From: Gemmataceae bacterium
Lineage (GTDB): Bacteria > Planctomycetota > Planctomycetia > Gemmatales > Gemmataceae
DNA length: 34,632 bases
Direction: 5' to 3'
NCBI GenBank assembly: GCA_019748295.1
Contig: JAIEPT010000009.1
Span: 1 to 34,632, forward strand
The notes under the pieces were generated by a model. The model made no database searches, had not been told where the DNA came from, and worked only from the letters and a program-made list of their open reading frames with translations. Both the position numbers and the translations under genes were made by a program. Positions 24,374 through 32,050 of the stretch are shown in pieces. Position 1 is the stretch's first letter, and every line of letters starts with the position of its first letter.

Positions 24374-25561
24374 ATGGCCATTCCGATCACAGTGCCGCGG
24401 CTCGGCTGGAACATGGAGCAAGGAGTCTTCGTCGGCTGGCTGAAAGCCGACGGAGACACCATCCGCGTGGGCGACTCGCTGTTCACGCTCGAGGGCGAGA
24501 AGGCGGCGGAAGACGTTGAGTGTCTAGACGCGGGCGCCCTGCACATTCCAGCGAACGCACCGCAACCCGGGGAAACGGTTCTCGTCGGCGCGTTGCTCGG
24601 TTACCTCTTGCAACCGGGCGAATCGCCGCCAAAGGCGGACAGTCCGCCAATGCCTGTCGCTGCCGCAGCAGAACCCGCCGTCGTCAAAGCGATCGCCTCG
24701 CCGGCCATCGAAACGACGCCGCGCGAACGGCCCGCGAGTTCGCCCCGCGCTCGCCGTGTGGCCGAGGAACTGAACGTCGATTGGAAGCAAGCAAAGGGCT
24801 CCGGCCACTCCGGGCGCATTCGCGAGAAGGATGTGCGTGCCCTTGCCGAAGCGGGAACATCGTTTGGCAATGCGACTCGTCGGCTCATCGCGGAACGCAT
24901 GGTCGCCAGTCAAAAGGCGACGGCGCCTGTCACGCTAGTGACAACCGTGGATGCAACCGAACTCGTCCAATTCCGCGATCGTTGCAAGGCGAATGGATCC
25001 GCGGTCCCCTCGTATACCGATCTTCTCGTCAAGCTTTGCGCGGCCGCTCTCGAAAGGCATCCCGCTCTCAATGCGCGTTGGGAAAACGATCGCGTCGTTC
25101 CCTCGGCAGGCATTCGCATCGGCATCGCCGTGGACACCGATGGCGGTCTGCTTGTCCCCGTCATCCGCGACGCCGCGAAGATCTCGCTCGCGGAATTGAC
25201 CGTCCAATCGCGTGATTTGATTGAGCGAGCCCGGGCCGGCAAACTCTCCGGCAAGGAGCTTCGCGGCGGTACGTTCACGGTCTCCTCGCTTGGCGGATTC
25301 GGGATCGACGCCTTTACTCCGATCATCAATCTTCCTGAGTGTGCCGTTCTCGGCATGGGCCGCATTCGGCGGGTTCCGGTCGTCGTCGATGATCAGATCG
25401 CCATTCGGGATCAGGTGACGCTCAGCCTGACCTTCGATCACCGCATCGTCGATGGCGCCCCCGCGGCGCGGTTCCTGCAAACGCTGACGAAACTCGTCGA
25501 AGCCCCGACGCCGACTCTCGATAGTCTGGCTCCCTCTCCCTCCGGGAGAGGGTTGGGGTGA
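24374..25561 (+). CDS. Dihydrolipoamide acyltransferase (E2) of 2-oxoacid/acetoin dehydrogenase
   Basis: A 395-residue E2 subunit. Domains: lipoyl domain (1-80) with the lipoylated lysine K43 in LEGEKAAEDV, a peripheral-subunit-binding domain (about 118-158, SPRARRVAEELNVDW ... GRIREKDV), then the catalytic acyltransferase domain with the HxxxDG motif H356-D360-G361 (FDHRIVDGAP). It transfers the acyl group made by the fused E1 to coenzyme A. The last dozen residues (SLAPSPSGRGLG) and the TGA stop are encoded by a repeat unit at 25525-25564, so the native C-terminus was probably slightly different. The start at 24374 is eight bases after the E1 stop. Confidence 0.92.
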   Translation: MAIPITVPRLGWNMEQGVFVGWLKADGDTIRVGDSLFTLEGEKAAEDVECLDAGALHIPANAPQPGETVLVGALLGYLLQPGESPPKADSPPMPVAAAAEPAVVKAIASPAIETTPRERPASSPRARRVAEELNVDWKQAKGSGHSGRIREKDVRALAEAGTSFGNATRRLIAERMVASQKATAPVTLVTTVDATELVQFRDRCKANGSAVPSYTDLLVKLCAAALERHPALNARWENDRVVPSAGIRIGIAVDTDGGLLVPVIRDAAKISLAELTVQSRDLIERARAGKLSGKELRGGTFTVSSLGGFGIDAFTPIINLPECAVLGMGRIRRVPVVVDDQIAIRDQVTLSLTFDHRIVDGAPAARFLQTLTKLVEAPTPTLDSLAPSPSGRGLG

Positions 25562-25677
25562 GGGTGTCTCTGGCTCCCTCTCCCTCCGGGAGAGGGTTGG
25601 GGTGAGGGCGCCTTTTCTCACAGAACGCCATGTCGCGCCCTCACCCCCGGCCCCTCTCCCGGAGGGAGAGGGGAGCC
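25525..25677. repeat. G/C-rich repeat cluster (CTCCCTCCGGGAGAGG type)
   Basis: Two identical 40-bp units (25525-25564 and 25569-25608) in tandem with a 44-bp period, and a third related unit in inverse orientation (25638-25677). Each contains a CTCTCCC-TCC-GGGAGAG hairpin. Related units occur at about 26504-26540 and 26673-26711. The first unit supplies the end of the E2 gene. The last is directly followed by the SDR ribosome binding site. Confidence 0.85.
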
Positions 25678-25690
25678 GAAACGGAGCAGC

Positions 25691-26476
25691 ATGATGAAGA
25701 GCGACCTGCAAGGGACCGTGAGCCTCGTCACGGGTGCCGCTCAGGGGATCGGCCAGGCGATCGCGGATCGCCTGGCCGCTAACGGCAGCCGGGTCGTTTA
25801 TGCCGATCTGGATCCGGAAAAGACTGCCGAAGCCGCGAAAGCCCATCCTGGCTGCATCGGCCTGCGGATGGATGTGACGCAGCCGAAGGAAATCGAAGCG
25901 GTCCTCGGCAAAATCGTCGCCGAGTTCGGCAAGCTGGATCTGCTCGTCAATAACGCCGGCGTGAACACGATTGCCCATCGCGTCACCATCGACGAATTCC
26001 CTCGCGAAGAATGGGACCGCCTGCTGAATGTCGATCTCAACGGCGTCTTTGAGGTAAGCCGTGTCGCCGCCCGCGTCATGAAGAAGCAACGATCCGGCCG
26101 CATCGTGAACCTCGCGTCGATCGTTGGCCTGGTTCCGCTTCGCTTGCAGTGCGCCTTCGTGGCTGCGAAGGCGGGCGTCGTCAATCTCACCAAAGCCATG
26201 GCGCTCGAACTGGGCCCCGACGGCATCCTCGTCAACGGGATCGCTCCTGGCTCGACGCTTACGGAAGGAACCCGGAAACTCTTCTATGGCGAGGGGGGCA
26301 AGTTCCGCGACAGCGTGCAGCGAATGCTCGACCATGTGCCGCTCGGCCGCCCCGCGACCACTGATGAGATCGCCGTCGCCGCGCTGTTCCTCGCCGATCC
26401 GGAGAACAGCTACATGACGGGCCACATCTTGACAGTGGACGGCGGTTGGACGGCAGGGTACGCTCGCGACTTCTGA
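25691..26476 (+). CDS. Short-chain dehydrogenase/reductase with Tyr-to-Phe change at the active site
   Basis: A 261-residue SDR. NAD(P)-binding VTGAAQGIGQAIADRLA (TGxxxGxG), NNAGVN, and the C-terminal NGIAPG and MTGHILTVDGGW blocks are all present. The catalytic Ser is S143 and the Lys is K160 (AFVAAKAG), but the residue between, normally Tyr four before the Lys, is F156. The Ser-Tyr spacing of 13 is otherwise standard. This would cripple normal SDR proton transfer, so the protein may have lost activity, use another mechanism, or serve a binding role. Start ATG 25691 or 25694, with GGAG at 25683-25686. Downstream of E1/E2, separated only by the repeats. Confidence 0.9.
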   Translation: MMKSDLQGTVSLVTGAAQGIGQAIADRLAANGSRVVYADLDPEKTAEAAKAHPGCIGLRMDVTQPKEIEAVLGKIVAEFGKLDLLVNNAGVNTIAHRVTIDEFPREEWDRLLNVDLNGVFEVSRVAARVMKKQRSGRIVNLASIVGLVPLRLQCAFVAAKAGVVNLTKAMALELGPDGILVNGIAPGSTLTEGTRKLFYGEGGKFRDSVQRMLDHVPLGRPATTDEIAVAALFLADPENSYMTGHILTVDGGWTAGYARDF

Positions 26477-26503
26477 AATGATGCAAGCGGAAGGCGATAG
26501 TCT

Positions 26504-26540
26504 TCCTCCCTCTCCCTTCGGGAGAGGCCTGGGGCGAAGG
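26504..26540 (+). repeat. Single copy of the CTCTCCC-GGGAGAGG repeat
   Basis: A diverged unit (CCTCCCTCTCCCTTCGGGAG then AGGCCTGGGGCGAAGG) of the family seen at 25525-25677, lying just after the SDR stop. Confidence 0.6.
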
Positions 26541-26581
26541 TCCCTTTCTCGCTTGGCTGAGAGGCCGCTTCCTAACTCGGG

Positions 26582-26632
26582 GGAGATTTGGGAGGGCGAG
26601 GCGGGCGAGGCGCCTCGCCCTCCCAAATCTCC
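26582..26632. terminator. Perfect 21-bp inverted repeat, possible terminator
   Basis: Arms 26582-26602 (starting GGAGATTTGGGAGGGCGAGG) and 26612-26632 are exact reverse complements, with a 9-base loop GGGCGAGGC. It lies between the SDR and MFS genes. No T-run follows, so it may be a mobile palindrome, an attenuating hairpin, or a factor-dependent termination signal. Confidence 0.6.
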
Positions 26633-26672
26633 GCCGGGTTTCGGAACAGGTTCTTATAGCGCCGAGTCGCAA

Positions 26673-26711
26673 ACCCTCACCCCCGGCCCCTCTCCCGGGG
26701 GGGAGAGGGGA
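26673..26711 (-). repeat. Inverse copy of the CTCTCCC-GGGAGAGG repeat
   Basis: An ACCCTCACCCCCGGCCCC ... GAGAGGGG unit, in inverse orientation like 25638-25677, ending just before the MFS gene. Confidence 0.65.
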
Positions 26712-26725
26712 GAAAATGCACGCCC

Positions 26726-28117
26726 ATGCCTCCACGGTGCCGAATGTCGATGCTCGCCTCTCCCGAGCCGTCTGCCGTTACCCCGATCGACGAAGCGGCC
26801 GTCTTCCGCAAGGCGACGCTGCGGCTGATTCCGTTTCTCTTTCTGCTCTACGTCGTCAATCTCATCGACCGCAACAATATCGGCATCGCCAAGCTGCAGA
26901 TGGTGGATGACGAACGCTACGCGATCCTCGACAAAGCCGCGTTCGCGTTCGGCGCTGGCGTGTTTTACGTCGGCTATCTGCTCTTCGAGGTGCCGGCGAA
27001 CTTAATCCTGATGCGCGTCGGGGCCCGCGCCTGGATCGCCCGCATTCTCGTGAGTTGGGGATTGGTTTCGGCGGCGATGATGTTCGTGCAGGGGCCTTGG
27101 AGTTTTGCCGCGTTGCGAGCACTTCTTGGCGTGGCGGAGGCGGGATTTTTCCCGGGGATCATTTACTACCTCAATGAATGGTTCCCCTCGCGCATTCGAG
27201 CACGTGCAGTCGCCCAATTCATGCTGGGCGGCGCGGTCGCCAGCTTCATCGGCAATCCGCTGTCCGGTTGGATCCTCGACTCGATGGATCAGGTCGGCGG
27301 ATTGCACGGTTGGCAGTGGATCTTTTTGCTGGAAGGCATTCCGGCCATCGCACTGGGCTTCGTCACGCTATGGGTGCTGACCGACAAACCCGAACATGCG
27401 AAGTGGCTGCGGCCCGAAGAGCGAACCTGGCTGACGAATCTGATTCGCGTTGATCGGGTCACCCGCGCCGCGGGGGGCAAGCATTCGCTGGCGGATGCTT
27501 TTCTCGACCCGCGCGTCTGGCTGCTGATCGCCGTCTATTTCACGGTGGCGATGGGGGACAACAGTTTCGCGTTCTACATTCCCAGCTTCTTGAAGAGCCA
27601 ATTTCCCGATTGGTCCGCATCGCGACTCGGCCTGCTCGCCGCGGCGCCGAGCGCGGCGGCCATGGCGTGCATGGTGCTCGTGGGACGACACTCCGATCGC
27701 ACCGGCGAGCGGCGTTGGCATGTGGCCTGCTCAGCGCTGCTCGCCGCCTTCGGGTGGGCCTTGGCCTCGCTCGCCGCTTCCGGCAATCTCAACGACTATG
27801 TGGACGGGCGATGGGTCTTCGTTGCAGCGGCAGTCGTGACTTTGGTCGGCATGAAGAGCATGCTGCCGACATTCTGGACGCTGCCGCCGATGTTCCTCAG
27901 CGGCCCCGCCGCGGCGGGCGGCATCGCGTTGATCAACTCGGTCGCCAATCTCGGCGGCATGTTCGGGCCGAACGCAGTCGGGTGGATCGAAAGCACGACC
28001 GGCAGTTACACCTACGGCTATCTCGTCCTCGCCGCAGCTCTTCTCTGCGGCGGTTTGCTGGTGCTGCGAATCAAGCCGCCGGATCAAAGTAGGGAGCACG
28101 CAATCACGGCGTCGTAA
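26726..28117 (+). CDS. MFS transporter, anion:cation symporter (phthalate permease-like)
   Basis: A 463-residue major facilitator with twelve likely membrane helices. Features of the ACS family are visible: LIPFLFLLYVVNLIDRNNIG in helix 1 (the conserved DRxNI), FGAGVFYVGYLLFEVPANLI, the RALLGVAEAGFFPGIIYYLNEWFP block after helix 4, and a second bundle starting near PRVWLLIAVYFTVAMG. Members import organic acid anions such as phthalate, hexuronates or tartrate with protons. Its place after E1/E2/SDR suggests uptake of a substrate feeding that enzyme. The start could be 26726, 26744 or 26750; none has a strong binding site. Substrate unknown. Confidence 0.88.
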   Translation: MPPRCRMSMLASPEPSAVTPIDEAAVFRKATLRLIPFLFLLYVVNLIDRNNIGIAKLQMVDDERYAILDKAAFAFGAGVFYVGYLLFEVPANLILMRVGARAWIARILVSWGLVSAAMMFVQGPWSFAALRALLGVAEAGFFPGIIYYLNEWFPSRIRARAVAQFMLGGAVASFIGNPLSGWILDSMDQVGGLHGWQWIFLLEGIPAIALGFVTLWVLTDKPEHAKWLRPEERTWLTNLIRVDRVTRAAGGKHSLADAFLDPRVWLLIAVYFTVAMGDNSFAFYIPSFLKSQFPDWSASRLGLLAAAPSAAAMACMVLVGRHSDRTGERRWHVACSALLAAFGWALASLAASGNLNDYVDGRWVFVAAAVVTLVGMKSMLPTFWTLPPMFLSGPAAAGGIALINSVANLGGMFGPNAVGWIESTTGSYTYGYLVLAAALLCGGLLVLRIKPPDQSREHAITAS

Positions 28118-28137
28118 TGCGGCATATAAAGGCGGCG

Positions 28138-28290
28138 GCCCAGGGTTGGCGACCAACGGGAGCCTACCCTGGGTTCGACGCCGTCCACCAGCGATGAACT
28201 CTGAAAGAGTTCCCCAGGACGCCTCAGGGTTCACGGTCTTTTTTCGGCGTTTACCCAGGTTAGGTTCCCGATGGGTCGCCAACTCTGGGC
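28138..28290. repeat. 153-bp inverted-repeat element
   Basis: Arms 28138-28174 (starting GCCCAGGGTTGGCGACC) and 28253-28290 (ending GGTCGCCAACTCTGGGC) are reverse complements of about 37 bp with a few mismatches. A smaller hairpin GAACTC-TGAAA-GAGTTC lies inside. It looks like a non-autonomous mobile palindrome. The 28118-28430 gap contains this element and no gene, although one frame stays open across it by chance. Confidence 0.7.
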
Positions 28291-28417
28291 TTTGCTGGAA
28301 AACGCTTTCAGCGTTCGCGGTCCGTACAGAAAATTTGCCGCGCCTAAGAGTGTTCGCTCGCTTGTTCGGAGTTCCGAACGACGATAGATTCAGAGCATCT
28401 GATCCCTTCTTGCTCGG

Positions 28418-28422
28418 AAGGA
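28418..28422 (+). promoter_or_regulatory. Ribosome binding site fixing a GTG start
   Basis: AAGGA eight bases before GTG 28431. It supports this start over the in-frame codon at 28146, which lies within the inverted-repeat element. Confidence 0.55.
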
Positions 28423-28430
28423 ACGCCTGC

Positions 28431-30773
28431 GTGACCGCTCATGTCTTTCTCGCCGTTCTTGCGTTTTCGTTTTCTTACGCCGATTCTGCGGCGAACCCAG
28501 CGGAGGAGCGAGATCGCTCCGAACTGGAGTCCGCGCTCGTTCGTTCCAAAGGGAATCGAAGCGAACTGGAGAAAGCCTTGGCCGCTGTGCCGGCGGAACA
28601 GCGCAAAGGATTGGTCTTTCTGATACGCAATATGACCGCGGCGGATCTGCGATCGCTGACCGCCGGATTTCTGGTGCGGAACGTCAGCCTGGCCTATCGT
28701 GCCCGCGAGGCGACGCCGTGGGGGAAGGATGTGCCGGAAGAGATCTTCTTCAACGACGTGCTCCCTTATGCGAACGTCGATGAAAAGCGGGATGATTGGC
28801 GGAAGGAGTTCTTCGATCTGTGCATGCCGATCATCAAGGATTGCCGAACGCCGTCGGAGGCCGCGCAGAAGCTGAACTTGGAATTGTTCGGAAAGCTCAA
28901 GCTCAAATACTCGACGGAACGCCGCGCCCCCAATCAAGGGCCGAAGGAATCGATTGAACTTGGCAAGGCATCATGCACCGGGCTCTCAATCGTGCTGAGC
29001 GACGCATGCCGTGCGGTCTGCGTGCCTGCTCGCCTGGTCGGCACTCCGCTATGGTCCAACAAGCGGGGGAATCACACGTGGGTCGAAATCTGGGATGGCG
29101 ACTGGCATTTTACCGGCGCCTGCGAGGCGGATCCGAAGGGCCTGGATCGCGGATGGTTCGTGGGCGAAGCGTCCCAGGCGAAACGTGATTCGTTCGAGCA
29201 CGCCATCTATGCCGCAAGCTTCAAGCGAAGCTCCGTTCATTTTCCGCTCGTCTGGGCGATGAACAACAAGGAGGTCCCCGCGGAGAACGTCACCGATCGA
29301 TACGCGAAAAAAGTTTCGGTCCGCGCCGACGTCGCACGCTTGGCCGTCCGCATGCTCGACGCAAACGGGAAGCGTCTCGCGGTTGCGGTCCAAGTTGTCG
29401 CGAAAAGCGATGCGAAGGAAACCAAGCAAGGAACTTCGCGTGGTGAGACAGCGGATGCAAACGACATCCTAACCTTCGAGTTAGCGCCCAAACGCGAGTA
29501 CCTAGTCTCCGCGCGAGGCGTCACGACGTCAGTCAAGACGCCGCAGGCCGGCGCGGTCCAGCATCTCGAACTCATCGTAGGCGCCCCGAAATCCGACTCC
29601 TCCAAGTCGATGGACGCGATCAGGAAATTGGCCGAGGCGTTGAAGGTTTCCGACGGATCGCTCTCCGACCTAGCCAAGGAGGACTTCTCAAGCCTCGCTC
29701 TCTCGAAAAGCGATGCGGCGAAGGCGCGGGAACTGATTTGGAACGCGCATGCCGCGAAGCTCGCGAAGGAGCGAGGCGAGGAGATTCGGAAACGAGTGAT
29801 TCGCGAGGGCAAGCTCGAGATGCCCTTCTATTTCCGCACCATCGGCGCCAAGCCCAAAGACGGCCGCAGCCTGTGGATTTCGCTGCACGGAGGCGGAGGC
29901 GCGCCAGCCCAGGTGAACGACCAACAATGGGAAAACCAGAAGAAGCTTTATTCCATCGAAGAAGGCATCTACCTTGCGCCCCGGGCGCCGACCAACACGT
30001 GGAACCTCTGGCATGAAGGCCACATCGATCGGATGTTCGGCCGATTGATCGAAGATCTGATCGTTCTGGAAGGCGTGAATCCCAACCGTGTGTACGTACT
30101 CGGATACTCCGCCGGCGGCGACGGCGTCTACCAAATCGCGCCTCGCATGGCGGATCGCTGGGCGGCCGCGGCGATGATGGCGGGCCATCCCAACGGCGTG
30201 TCGTTGCTGTCGCTCCGCAATGTTCCCTTCGCCTTACAAGTTGGAGCGAACGACGGCGCTTACAACCGCAACAAGGTGGGACGCGAATACGGCGATCGGC
30301 TGGCGCAGCTCCGCAAGGAGGACCCGGCGGGCTACGAGCACTTCGTGAAAATCCACGAAGGCAAAGGGCATTGGATGAATCTCGAAGACAAGGCCGCCCT
30401 CCCCTGGATGGCCAGATTCTCTCGCAATCCCATCCCTGAGCGGATCGTCTGGATGCAGACAGGCGTAGCGCACGAAAGCTCCTATTGGCTTGCCGTCCCC
30501 AAGGATGCCGCATTCGCCGGGGCCGAAGTCGTAGCGCAGCGAAAAGGGCAGAAGATCGACGTCGTTCGAGCGAGCGACAAGATTTCGAAGCTGCATGTCC
30601 GTCTTGACGATCGCATGGCGGATCTGGATCAACCCATCGAAGTCTCAAGCGGCGGCGAAACGCGTTTCAATGGAACGGCTCCGCGAACCATTGCAGCCAT
30701 GCTGAAAACACTGGCGGGACGAGGCGATCCCGAGCTCATGTTCGACGCGGAAATCACCATTGATCTCAAATAG
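28431..30773 (+). CDS. Secreted transglutaminase-like / alpha-beta hydrolase fusion
   Basis: A 780-residue protein, GTG start, with a signal peptide (TAHVFLAVLAFSFSYADSA). The N-terminal half carries a transglutaminase-like cysteine peptidase domain: C182 in GKASCTGLS, H215 in GNHTWVEIWDGDWHF, and a following acidic TGACEADP. A beta-rich linker follows (about 300-395). The C-terminal 300 residues are an esterase of the PHB-depolymerase/dienelactone type: LWISLHGGGGAP (oxyanion), YVLGYSAGGDG (nucleophile S560), GANDGAYN and GKGHWMN (H647). The product is likely periplasmic and may cleave two bond types in one polymer. The next gene starts 18 bp downstream, so the two are probably co-transcribed. 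Substrate unknown. Confidence 0.85.
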   Translation: MTAHVFLAVLAFSFSYADSAANPAEERDRSELESALVRSKGNRSELEKALAAVPAEQRKGLVFLIRNMTAADLRSLTAGFLVRNVSLAYRAREATPWGKDVPEEIFFNDVLPYANVDEKRDDWRKEFFDLCMPIIKDCRTPSEAAQKLNLELFGKLKLKYSTERRAPNQGPKESIELGKASCTGLSIVLSDACRAVCVPARLVGTPLWSNKRGNHTWVEIWDGDWHFTGACEADPKGLDRGWFVGEASQAKRDSFEHAIYAASFKRSSVHFPLVWAMNNKEVPAENVTDRYAKKVSVRADVARLAVRMLDANGKRLAVAVQVVAKSDAKETKQGTSRGETADANDILTFELAPKREYLVSARGVTTSVKTPQAGAVQHLELIVGAPKSDSSKSMDAIRKLAEALKVSDGSLSDLAKEDFSSLALSKSDAAKARELIWNAHAAKLAKERGEEIRKRVIREGKLEMPFYFRTIGAKPKDGRSLWISLHGGGGAPAQVNDQQWENQKKLYSIEEGIYLAPRAPTNTWNLWHEGHIDRMFGRLIEDLIVLEGVNPNRVYVLGYSAGGDGVYQIAPRMADRWAAAAMMAGHPNGVSLLSLRNVPFALQVGANDGAYNRNKVGREYGDRLAQLRKEDPAGYEHFVKIHEGKGHWMNLEDKAALPWMARFSRNPIPERIVWMQTGVAHESSYWLAVPKDAAFAGAEVVAQRKGQKIDVVRASDKISKLHVRLDDRMADLDQPIEVSSGGETRFNGTAPRTIAAMLKTLAGRGDPELMFDAEITIDLK

Positions 30774-30791
30774 AACGGTGAGAAATTGGTC

Positions 30792-31910
30792 ATGATGCAT
30801 CTGCCTCGAATGGTCGCGGCGTGCGCGCTGGCTGTCGCCGCCGCTCTGGTGCTGGTCAAGCTTCCCGTTGCGCCACGACCGGTTCGTGCGATGAATCCGC
30901 CGCCAGCGCGCATCGTTCCTTCGTTGCCGAAGGGCTATGTTTGCCATCGAACGGATCGGCCGATCGTCATCGACGGCAAGCTGGAAGCTTGCTGGGCTGA
31001 CGCCCCCTGGACGGACGAGTTCGTGGACATTGAAGGGGACAAGAAACCGAAGCCGCCACTGCGGACGCGAGTGAAAATGCTCTGGGACGACCAGGCGCTT
31101 TACATTGCCGCCGAGTTGGAGGAACCTCACGTCGGCGCCCTGCTGACGCGGCATGACTCCTACATTTTCCACGAGGACAACGACTTCGAGGTGTTCCTGG
31201 ACCCGGATGGCGACGGCCATCTCTATGGCGAACTGGAGATGAACGCACTGAACACGACCTGGGATCTTCTGCTCACCAAACCGTATCGAGACGGCGGCAA
31301 AGCGATCGATGCCTGGGAGATCGAAGGACTGCAGACGGCGGTGCATGTGGAGGGAACGATCAACGATGATCGCGACGTCGATCGCGGTTGGACCATCGAG
31401 ATCGCTTGGCCGTGGAAAGGCCTGAAGCAGATTGCATCGTGCCCAGTGCCTCCCAAAGACGGCGACTATTGGCGAATCAACTTTTCCCGCGTCCAGTGGC
31501 AGCGAGAGTTTAGGGAGGGGCGCTATCGCAAGAAAGCGGGGACGGCCGAAGTCAACTGGGTCTGGTCGCCCCAAGGCGCCGTCAACATGCACATGCCGGA
31601 GCGATGGGGCGAATTGCTCTTCAGCGATGCGAAGCCGGGCTCCGTCCCCTTTCGTCCCGATCCCACGCGCGAAGTTCGGCAAACTCTTCACCAAGTGTAC
31701 GAGTCCCAGGCGAAGTACCGAAAGGCTCACGGCCGTTGGGCCAGCGCCCTTAAGGACCTGGAATTGCCCTCGCAAGGATGGGACAGCAATCCTCCTCGCC
31801 TCGAAACGACATCGTCCCGCTACGAGGCGACTCTCGAACGGCGGCTTCCGAAAGGCGCCTCGGAACGCTGGCGTATCGATTCGGAATCTCGACTGCGGAA
31901 AGAGCAATAA
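30792..31910 (+). CDS. Secreted CBM9/DOMON-like carbohydrate-binding protein
   Basis: A 372-residue protein with a signal peptide (MVAACALAVAAALVLVKLPV). About residues 50-285 match the carbohydrate-binding family 9-like (DOMON-type) beta-sandwich: PIVIDGKLEACWADAPWTDE, LWDDQALYIAAELEEP, EDNDFEVFLDPDGDG, WTIEIAWPWKGL and WRINFSRVQW. The last 75 residues are charged, with an REVRQTLHQVYESQAKYRKA helix of unknown role. ATG 30792 follows GGTGAG (30777-30782); TTG 30786 and ATG 30795 are alternatives. The close spacing to the transglutaminase-esterase gene suggests the two work on the same extracellular polysaccharide or proteoglycan. Confidence 0.82.
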   Translation: MMHLPRMVAACALAVAAALVLVKLPVAPRPVRAMNPPPARIVPSLPKGYVCHRTDRPIVIDGKLEACWADAPWTDEFVDIEGDKKPKPPLRTRVKMLWDDQALYIAAELEEPHVGALLTRHDSYIFHEDNDFEVFLDPDGDGHLYGELEMNALNTTWDLLLTKPYRDGGKAIDAWEIEGLQTAVHVEGTINDDRDVDRGWTIEIAWPWKGLKQIASCPVPPKDGDYWRINFSRVQWQREFREGRYRKKAGTAEVNWVWSPQGAVNMHMPERWGELLFSDAKPGSVPFRPDPTREVRQTLHQVYESQAKYRKAHGRWASALKDLELPSQGWDSNPPRLETTSSRYEATLERRLPKGASERWRIDSESRLRKEQ

Positions 31911-31926
31911 GGCGGGTTCGAAACCG

Positions 31927-31992
31927 CGTCTTCCGCTTGCGGCTTTGCGTTTGGAAAAAGCCCTGAGATCGCTAAGCCGCAAGCGGAAGACG
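31927..31992. repeat. Palindromic repeat (CCGCTTGCGGCTT type), copy 2
   Basis: Arms 31927-31949 and 31970-31992 are reverse complements over 23 bp with one mismatch. Loop TTTGGAAAAAGCCCTGAGAT. Close relative of 19960-20023. It lies between two convergent genes, where it could also terminate transcription. Confidence 0.8.
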
Positions 31993-32050
31993 AGGTCGCG
32001 GCGTAACTTCTTTGCGGAAATGCGTGTTCTGCCCGCAAACGATTTTCGCA

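Noticed and set aside
25525-25677. CRISPR array
   Set aside because: Only two tandem units with a 4-bp spacer, plus an inverse unit; spacing and orientation do not fit a CRISPR array.
24935-26626. 563-residue minus-strand frame across E2, repeats and SDR
   Set aside because: Spans the ends of two well-supported genes and the intergenic repeats; pure shadow.
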